Shown piece after piece: positions 56,501 to 64,000 of a stretch of DNA of 64,000 nt. Position 1 is the stretch's first letter. The number at the start of each line of letters is the position of its first letter. Below the pieces are notes generated by a model. It was not told where the DNA came from. It was given only the letters and a program-made list of their open reading frames with translations, and ran no database searches. The stretch is taken from NCBI GenBank assembly GCA_035041965.1, contig JAPYMA010000303.1:1-64000 (forward strand). The letters are read 5' to 3'. The DNA comes from Anisakis pegreffii. Lineage: Eukaryota > Nematoda > Chromadorea > Rhabditida > Anisakidae. The translations under genes and the position numbers were made by a program.

Positions 56501-59500
56501 CTTCAATACAAATATTGACAGCTACTAAGTGTAGTATGCATAATTATTCATATATTTTCACTCAGTTGGCATGTATTCCATCAACAAGCGATTGTTTAAG
56601 CAACGGAATGCTAGTATTTATGATGGTATCCAGCATTACCGACTTACAAACGATCACAGCGAACCTTTTTAGTGATATAGTGAGGAATTGATTTTTTGTG
56701 TGTGTGTGTTCATTTGAGTTATTTGGGTGATATTGTGGTGTTCAAGGGGAATGTACCTCGTGCTGCGGCGATGTTGGATGAGGCGGAAAAGTTGGACTGT
56801 CGTGAATTTGTGACTGCGAACGATGTGGCTCAGGGTAATTATAAGTTGAATTTAGCGTTTGTCGCTAATCTCTTCAACAAACATCCTGGCTTACCAGACC
56901 CAGATGCCGACGAAATCGGTTCGTTCTTAATTGTTTCCATTAACTAATGTTAGCTAATGAATTCGTTCGAGTGCATAAAGACGTCTTTTTTTTGAGTTTC
57001 TTTTGAAAGTTTCTGGGCATAGCACAAAAAGTTTTGTATTTGTGTGTTCTTCCATAACATTTCATTAATCAGATACAAAAAGTGCGATCTGAACGTTTAG
57101 TTGTATTTTTTGATTAGGATTGTGTATGTTGCAGTCGAAGAAGTGGTTGAAGAAACGCGTGAAGAGAAAACATATCGCAATTGGATGAACAGTATGGGTG
57201 TTAGTCCTTACGTGAACTATTTGTACGGTGATCTTACAAATGGATGTATCATATTCCAGGTTCATTTCTCATTCGATCTTAGAATTTCTCCAACGTTTCT
57301 ATCATTTATTAGTTGCGTTTCGTTGTAATTCTGTAAGAAATTTTGAAATTCCGTGCGATTTCATTTCATAAATGCCCTTTCAATAACTGTCGCTATTATG
57401 AAGAGTATCGTAATGTTTCAGTTATACGATATCATTCGACCGGGTATGGTGAACTGGAAGCGTGTAGTGACAAAATTCTCGAAACTTAAAGGAATGATGG
57501 ATCAAATCCAGAACTGTAACTATGCGGTTGAATTGGGCAAACAGTTACGCTTCTCTTTGGTTGGCATTCAAGGCAAAGATATTTACGATAGTAATCAGAC
57601 GTTGACGCTTGGTGTGTTTGTTATTTGTTTTTGCTTGATTTCATTGCTCGTCTTCAGTTTTTATTCGTTATCTGTTTTATCAGTTTTGTTTGCGATCATC
57701 ATCAATCACTGAGCATTGTCCATTGCTCCCTTATTCACGTTGAACGCAAAGCATTCGGCATAAACGCATATCGTCATGAATAAGAGTGCATATCGCTATG
57801 AATAGTAGCGGGATGCACAAGCGCCTAATGCTACTATCAACGTGGGAACACGATTAAGATTTTAAGGTTTTCAACGGAGCATGATTAGAATTTCTGATGG
57901 CGTGGAAACGGAGTATCAAAAATCTTTTACAATATATCAGCAAAAGTGCGATATTCAAGGGAAACCTTGAATGTAACATATGAAAGTAACGTGCTCAATA
58001 GATCATGAGATATTCCACCGTGCACATTCTTCAAAACATTGCAGACTATGAAATGAAATAATTTCAATGTTCTCAGTTCCATGTTTCAAGCGATGAAGTT
58101 TGTGATGGAATAATGAGAATGCGGTTTGTTTCTGTATTGTTCATGTTTTTATTGCAGCACTCGTATGGCAGTTAATGCGCGCCTATACGTTAACAGTTCT
58201 TGCTCACTGCACTCAAAGTGGTGACACACTTGCAACTGATAAGGAGATCATCGCATGGGCTAATAAGAAGGTTTGCCTCTCATCATTATACAATGATGCT
58301 TACAGCAAACTTGCTCCTTGAATTGGTGTTTTGTCGCAGCATATTCCAAATGAAAAGCTGTCCTCTTTTGCGTACCATAGTTTTTGCGTACGAGATTTAC
58401 AATGTGAACACAAAAAACAACAAAAAAAACTGAATGTCGTTGTTTAGCTAGCGGAGAGTCAAAAGAAGGCATCGATTAGAGGTTTCCAAGACCCAGTGAT
58501 TTCGAACGCACGCGTTGTACTCGACTTGATTGATGCGATTAAACCAGGCACCATCAATTATGAACTTGTGAAGACTGGCGGACTTGAGGTATTTTATCTT
58601 ATTTGTTCTTTTGAGAATTCAAACATACTTTTCCATATCTGATTATTTCCCGAAAAAAATCGCTCAACATTGGAAAAAAAGAATCGAATGCGTGATTTAG
58701 CGATCCTCTGTAAGTCCTAGTCGGATATCATCAAATGTTCATAGCGTTACCTATCTGATTTTACATAATTGTTATTTGCATATAATGTTCGAAATTTCAT
58801 CTTCACCTTCAATGTCCTTCTTCTTGTGTTCTTGAGAGTTGTTCTTCTCAATGTTCTTTATGTTCTTCTTCACGCTCATCTCGTGAATTCCTCTCACTCG
58901 ATCATTCCAGTGTCTGCGGTGTTAATCCTAATCGAATTCAGGAAAATATGGCAAACGCAAAATATGCTATCACGTCAGCGCGTAAAATTGGTGCTAAGAT
59001 CTATGCATTGCCCGAGGATATCGTTGAGGTTTGATAACTTTTTATTACATTTATTACTTTTTATTACATCTTAATGTCAATTTGCGATCTGTTAGTAATT
59101 TATGGTCTAGCGCAGTGTTCCTCGCGCCATTACCCCCTTTGATGTTCTGATATGCCGTTAAGAAATTAGTCTTTTTGGAGTGAAACGAATAATTCTACAA
59201 CTTTGTTCATCAGTTTAAAAAAGAATGTAAAACTCAGCAATTAATAACGAAAACAAATCGGAGAAAAAGATTTACAGCGATGATTAAACTGTAATTTGTC
59301 AACGAGTTCATTTATACACTCAGTTACCTCCTTACGCCCCCAAATTACCCTCGAGAGGGTAATTCACTCGCCTATGAGAAACAATTATTTGGCTGATAGG
59401 TGTTCAAGAAAAAGGATATATAAAAAGTATTAGAAATTTGAAAAAAGATATATCAAATATTAGAAAATACCCACTCAAAATCGAATTCTTTGTATACTTC

Positions 59501-59796
59501 AAATGTTAATTCCCTAGTGGATTCTCTCAAAATCACAGGGATATATTGCGTTCGCAAAAATATTACAGTTCGGATGTATTTCATTTGATGCTTGTAGGAG
59601 ATAATAGTGAATGCAATGAAATGGCTGTTGAATCCATAAACAATTTATAAAGTTTATAAGGGGTGTCGTTATATTACAGGTAAAGCCCCGAATGGTGATG
59701 ACCGTGTTTGCGTGTTTGATGGCACTTGATTATATGCCAGATATGCGAGAAAGCGAAGCAGCTAGTTCACCGATTTCTCCAATGCGCAATTACTAA
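53570..59796 (+). CDS. plst-1: Plastin/fimbrin, actin-bundling protein (14 exons)
   Basis: Cross-links actin filaments in the cell cortex. Exons: 53570-53617, 53994-54080, 54354-54557, 54868-54995, 55340-55547, 55907-56047, 56302-56427, 56747-56918, 57135-57259, 57422-57611, 58158-58270, 58448-58588, 58942-59028, 59680-59796. All phases agree and give 628 residues, the normal plastin length. Domains: an EF-hand region (residues about 1-75; [12 protein letters not shown]), then four calponin-homology domains in two actin-binding pairs. Landmarks are [11 protein letters not shown] and [16 protein letters not shown] (CH1), [15 protein letters not shown] (end of CH1), [17 protein letters not shown] (CH2), [17 protein letters not shown] and [10 protein letters not shown] (CH3), and [33 protein letters not shown] (CH4). 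ATG 53570 follows CGCAG directly, so a spliced-leader acceptor or an upstream in-frame exon (open back to 53531) is possible. The EF-hands look degenerate. Confidence 0.97.
55077..55100 (+). repeat. T10 and G8 tracts in plastin intron 4
   Basis: Ten T (55077-55086), then GTGAT, then eight G (55092-55099), followed by AGGAGAGAGAG. The arrangement resembles the T11-G11 junction at 13601-13622. Intronic. Confidence 0.85.
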
Positions 59797-62700
59797 TCTC
59801 ACAGAGTTATACCAAACGTCTCTATCAAGACGTCATTTATCATTTGATTACAATCCAACTCGCGAACCGGTATCTGATAGCGTCAAAACTCTCGACAACA
59901 TACGTATCAGTGTGTATTTCTCATCTGAAAGAGAGTACGTGTGAATATGTATGGAGGAATATTTTTTATGGTTGTGCGATCGTAATTTTGATTGTTTGCT
60001 GCCACTCGCCACAGTGTTCCTCTTTGTTTGTTTGAACACATCATATTCATTAGTCTGCCGTCATTGATTTGTGACTTCTTCCATCCATTTTATTCAACAT
60101 ATCCTTATCGATATCAGATGTGTATTTACGTTTGTTCAGCAAAGAATTTTTTTCATTGTTTTCTTTCCCAATTTCTGCTACTTATTACCGGTGGTCTTCC
60201 ATCATGAATAATTCTTAGAGATGTTTTAATTTTTTTGCGAATAATACGATTTGTCATTCCATGTTACTTATTGATCGAATGATTGTTGCTCGAAATTGGC
60301 TGATTCTGAAAATGCGCTGTTTTGAGTGGGCCGTTGTTTTGCGCTGAAATTTTTTCATGGACGTTTGTTTCCTGTTTGTGTTCGATTCAATTCCATTTTC
60401 TGTCATTCATATTCACTAAATTTTGCCTGTTTTGTTACCACGCATTCCATGTGTTTGTTCATAAGTAACGTTTACCGTAGCGATAGTCGCTTGGTTTTCG
60501 ATTGTTTCGTTGTTCAATCATCCAATAAAACAAGCACGAAAGGTTCTCTTCTACGTGAAGCGTCAAACTTCTAATCCAGTTGTTATCGTTCTGAGACCTT
60601 CCAAGATTTAGTGTCAATTGACAACGATTCGTTTTCATTTCGATTTCAATAGCTATGATGAAGGTTGCTTGAAACTGAAATCGCAAGGATTTGAAATTTC
60701 AACAAATTTTCATTAATAGTTAAGTAGATGTCTTTCAAATGGTCTCCAGAAACTATTCGGCTTCATATCCTCTCAACGATAATGAATTGAATTGTAATGT
60801 TTTGTCGCCTTTTTGATCTTTTGTGGTTGATGTTGTTGATGTTTCGCATTCGTGCAGAAATGTTCGTTCATCTCGCTCCAATGAGCAGAAAGTCTGAAGC
60901 TGGCAACGTCGAATAATTAGGTTAGTGAATATATATTTGTCGATTGTTTCAACAAGCAAATAAGCCAATCTACACAATGCGTAGATTGCACATGTTGTTT
61001 TGAGTTTTATTCGTCATTATTCTGCATGTACAATTGATAGTAAAATATGGAGTAACTTAAAATTTTATTCCATTCAATGTCAGAATAATGTTGAAATACG
61101 TCTTTAATTTATTGCCGATCACGTTCACTGCATTCAAACATATTGCAATGTTGCCTGTAAATTCACTCATTTCAGATTATAAGTTCCTTTCTTTCGTATT
61201 TTTGTATTGTGTTATTTTCTAATGAATTTCATCTGGTCATTCACTCGTTGTTGTTTCACGTTCTTAATATCACAAACGTAACAACAAACTACATCTTTTT
61301 TTGGACGTATTCTTGAGGTGAACAGGCAACTTACCTGTCTGTAGTAGGTTCGCTCTAGGTTTGCATTGTACCTATAGGCTCGCTAAAGGTCTCGATTTCA
61401 AACGATTGCTGATTGTGAGATTATTTCTAATGAAAAATAAATGTGATTTCAATGTGCGCCGCAAACGATTTGATATTACTCAACAGAAAAGAAGAATCAC
61501 TCTGATTTGAGTCATTCGAGAATAATTTTCTTGCTATCAATCTGACCGCATTGTCATCAACTTCGTAGAGTAATTGTTGTCGATAGTTTTAAAATTGTTG
61601 AGTTTTCATTCGTTGTGTTATTAATGCGTTCCTTTCTGTGCGTGCATTGAACGTCTTCAGAAATATCGTCATTTTCTGTTAATGTTTAATTTTTGTTGTT
61701 CGGTTTTCGTATCGTGCATGCAAACAGAGCCTTAATGAGTGTGTTGTATCGTTAATTCTTTTTGTTTCGTTTGTTCGTTTTTTTGAAACGCTTGTAACAG
61801 TTCACTTGTCACGTAAATGGTTTACGTTTGTATTTTTTCAAGTATCTTAGATAAAAATCGTTTCTCAGTGAATCATTCTATCGTTATTGGTTGAATTTAA
61901 TGGATGATGCACATGAATGACAAGGAGATGTGGCTGGGACAGTGTAATTGCGCTAATTTGCGTCTGGATCAAGGCTATCATTCGTCTGTCTGCCTTACAG
62001 AACCTTTGAGACAGACGAGAAAATGAGCGATTTTGCTGAACTCGCTTAGTTTTTCGGGCAATTATTCATTCAGTACAACCTTCAAACATTCTCGTATGCT
62101 TTCACAGTTTTATGGTTCGTAGCGTCTACTTTTGCGCTTTGAGGCGAATTCGCTGCATAATTTTCATCTGAAACCGATTAATCGCGTTATGAAATCATAT
62201 CCTCGTATCAATTACGTATTATCAGATCAAATGTTTTGTGGTTAAGTCGTTGACTGAGTGTATCTTCCTTTCCATAGTTCATTTTACACTCTTTAATCCC
62301 AGAGTTTGAAAAAAAAAACAGGAAAGTGCATCATTGGATTTCAGAGAACAAAAATTCTGAGCCAGCCACACTGGATCGCAATTTTCCATTTTGATACTAT
62401 ATTCCGCACATGACTGAATTGGACGCAGAAATGAAACTGCGTTGAAGTATTCAAGAAATAATTCCAAAGCAGTACCGTTATCAAATACATTTGAGTTTAA
62501 CTCAAGCAGTCAAACTCCCTTGTTCTGCGGGGAATTTTTACGACTGCAGCTTATTTTTAATTATGCATATAGAACTATAAATGTTCAATTCTGCAAAATG
62601 TTGAATTCGAAATTTTGTATTCAAAATGTTCCTCTTTTGGAGTTTTCCCGTCATTACGAATGGAACGCTGATTCGGTAGTGCAAAGAGTTTTTTTTTCGA

Positions 62701-63110
62701 TTGAATGCGATCAAGTACCGTGAAAAATGAGAATTTATGTGCAGCGCGTTAGAGCGCCCAGTTTCGACCGATAAGCTTACATGTTTTCAGGTTGTTATTA
62801 TGTATGCCATTGTTAAGTACTAATCTGCTTCTGTTTTAAGATTTTCGTTTCTGAACCAAAGATTATTTTCGGCAGTTGACATTGAAATGATTGAATGGTG
62901 TGATTGTAGGGGTTATTTTTAACTGCGCAGTAAAAACTTGATGGGTGTAGTATAGTTGCATGACGCCCTAAACGTCAACAAAACATAAACAACAACTGAT
63001 ATGATAGCAAATTTGATTATTTTACTGAGTGAAATGTAAATTTGCAAATAATTATGTGCATGTTCGAAGTAACGCAAAATAACAACAGCAAATGCACACA
63101 TCGGTCGATG
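59797..63110. other. Convergent intergenic region right of plastin
   Basis: No gene found between the plastin stop and the 3' end of the receptor gene on the other strand. Open frames are short and AT-driven. One copy of a diverged repeat lies at 62592-62712. The 3' UTRs of both genes are expected here. Confidence 0.35.
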
Positions 63111-63583
63111 TCAACCACTAACTGAATGATCAATCACCACTTTCTGACCCCCCGTAACCGGCATGTAGGCGACCATATTGACGATTCGCACCGCTCGTGA
63201 GCGTTTTTGATCCATTAGCAGATCAAATCCACGAAATCTGCAGAGTATTTGATCACCGGAATTATTTCTGAGAAGCAATGTAGGACGGCATCGGCAGGTT
63301 TCGTGAAATGATTTCACGAAGATAATGCCCTTTTTCTGTATGTGAAAACTCACGGGTTCACTTTTCAATATGTTGAAAACTAATCATCAAAAAATTTTGC
63401 ATTCAAAGAAGAAACACTGACTTGCATTCAAATCTCAAATGTTTCTACTGTAAATTCAAAACTGAAAATGTTCAATTCGAAATTTTGCGTTCAAAATGTT
63501 CTTCCGAAGTTTTCTTATCCACACGAATGGAAGGAACACTGATTTCGCACTAAAAAGATTTTGTTTATCTGATTGGATGAAAT
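62592..63583 (+). repeat. Two diverged copies of a dispersed repeat
   Basis: About 120 bases at 62592-62712 and 63462-63583 align in the same orientation, sharing AATTCGAAATTTTG and TTCAAAATGTTC and then similar spacing of ACGAATGGAA, CTGATTTCG and GATTGAATG-like blocks. The right copy lies inside the intron of the receptor gene. Probably an old transposon or a segmental duplication; no coding potential. Confidence 0.65.
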
Positions 63584-63723
63584 CAACAATCCTAAAAACT
63601 GACTGAACGCATGGTAGAAATCTGAGGAAGTAGCAGATACCCTCCTGGAACCTGGCGTTCCGCGAATAATAAACAAATGGATTGACGATTGAATGTAACA
63701 TTGCTATAGTATTAGCTATCCAC
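63111..63723 (-). CDS. Rhodopsin-family G-protein-coupled receptor, 3' end (partial)
   Basis: Only the last exons are in the window; the start and TM1-TM6 must lie beyond the right edge or in unlinked upstream exons. Exon 63723-63609, read leftward, follows a TATTGCAG acceptor and encodes transmembrane helix 7 with the signature NPFVYY (NPxxY), followed by helix 8 (RNARFQEGICYFLRFLPC). This arrangement (IAMLHSIVNPFVYYS) is typical of peptide-type receptors. The second exon, 63335-63111, follows a CATACAG acceptor, joins in phase 0 and would give a 74-residue cytoplasmic tail (KKGIIFVKSFHETCRCRPT, ending VVIDHSVSG). The tail exon is less certain than the TM7 exon because tails are not conserved and the donor is weak (GTTCAG). 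The ligand cannot be predicted. Confidence 0.75.
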
Positions 63724-64000
63724 CTGCAATAGTCGTTCATCATTTGGTTTATACCACAGAAACGATGTGATAAGACAACATTTCGAAGTTTTGATGATGT
63801 TTTTGACACTTTATGAGCCCTGCTCAGACACAGTTGCTAACTGACAATAACAGAACTGATAGAAATGAAAACGTTCGTAACAATGTTCAATTTTGCACTC
63901 AATATGACACGATTGATTTCTCAAGAAGCCAACTTCAATTGCACCCTTATGAACGTGCACTCTCTATTCGATATTATTGTCAACATTCGCTCATTTTCTC

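Overview
The window looks like nuclear DNA of a nematode. It is AT-rich, and its genes are cut into many short exons by introns of about 100 to 1100 bp, most ending in TTTCAG-like acceptors. It carries a tract of the nematode telomere hexamer TTAGGC, and its proteins are typical animal families. I found no operons, no tRNA or rRNA genes, no CRISPR and no bacterial genes. I cannot name the species. All gene models below were assembled by hand from exon reading frames, splice sites and intron phases; exon lists are in the entries.

Layout. (1) 521-4226 (+): a complete pyrroline-5-carboxylate reductase gene of ten exons. Its first intron holds a small inverted-repeat transposon that carries degenerate TTAGGC repeats. 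(2) 6103-8008 (-): a complete short astacin metalloprotease, convergent with gene 1. (3) About 10.5 kb (8009-18580) with no assignable gene except one exon-like segment. (4) 18581-21779 (+): a complete ephrin with a signal peptide, a four-cysteine ephrin domain and a hydrophobic C-terminal tail. (5) 24131-25055 (+): the last exons of a gene I do not recognise. (6) 29273-34259 (+): a complete choline/ethanolamine kinase of eight exons. (7) 34260-51429: about 17 kb, mostly intergenic, with hairpins, a 35-bp minisatellite and weak small ORFs. (8) 51430-52896 (-): an exon pair of an unrecognised gene. (9) 53570-59796 (+): a complete plastin/fimbrin, 14 exons and 628 codons. (10) 63111-63723 (-): the 3' end of a rhodopsin-family receptor whose remainder lies beyond the right edge.

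The genes do not form a pathway. They are housekeeping enzymes (proline synthesis, phospholipid synthesis), a cytoskeletal actin bundler, a secreted protease, an axon-guidance ligand and a receptor, each on its own promoter. The most unusual items are the telomere-repeat transposon with 8-bp target duplications, the two unrecognised spliced genes, a possible cysteine-rich secreted peptide whose end is copied into a minisatellite, and several near-perfect hairpins.
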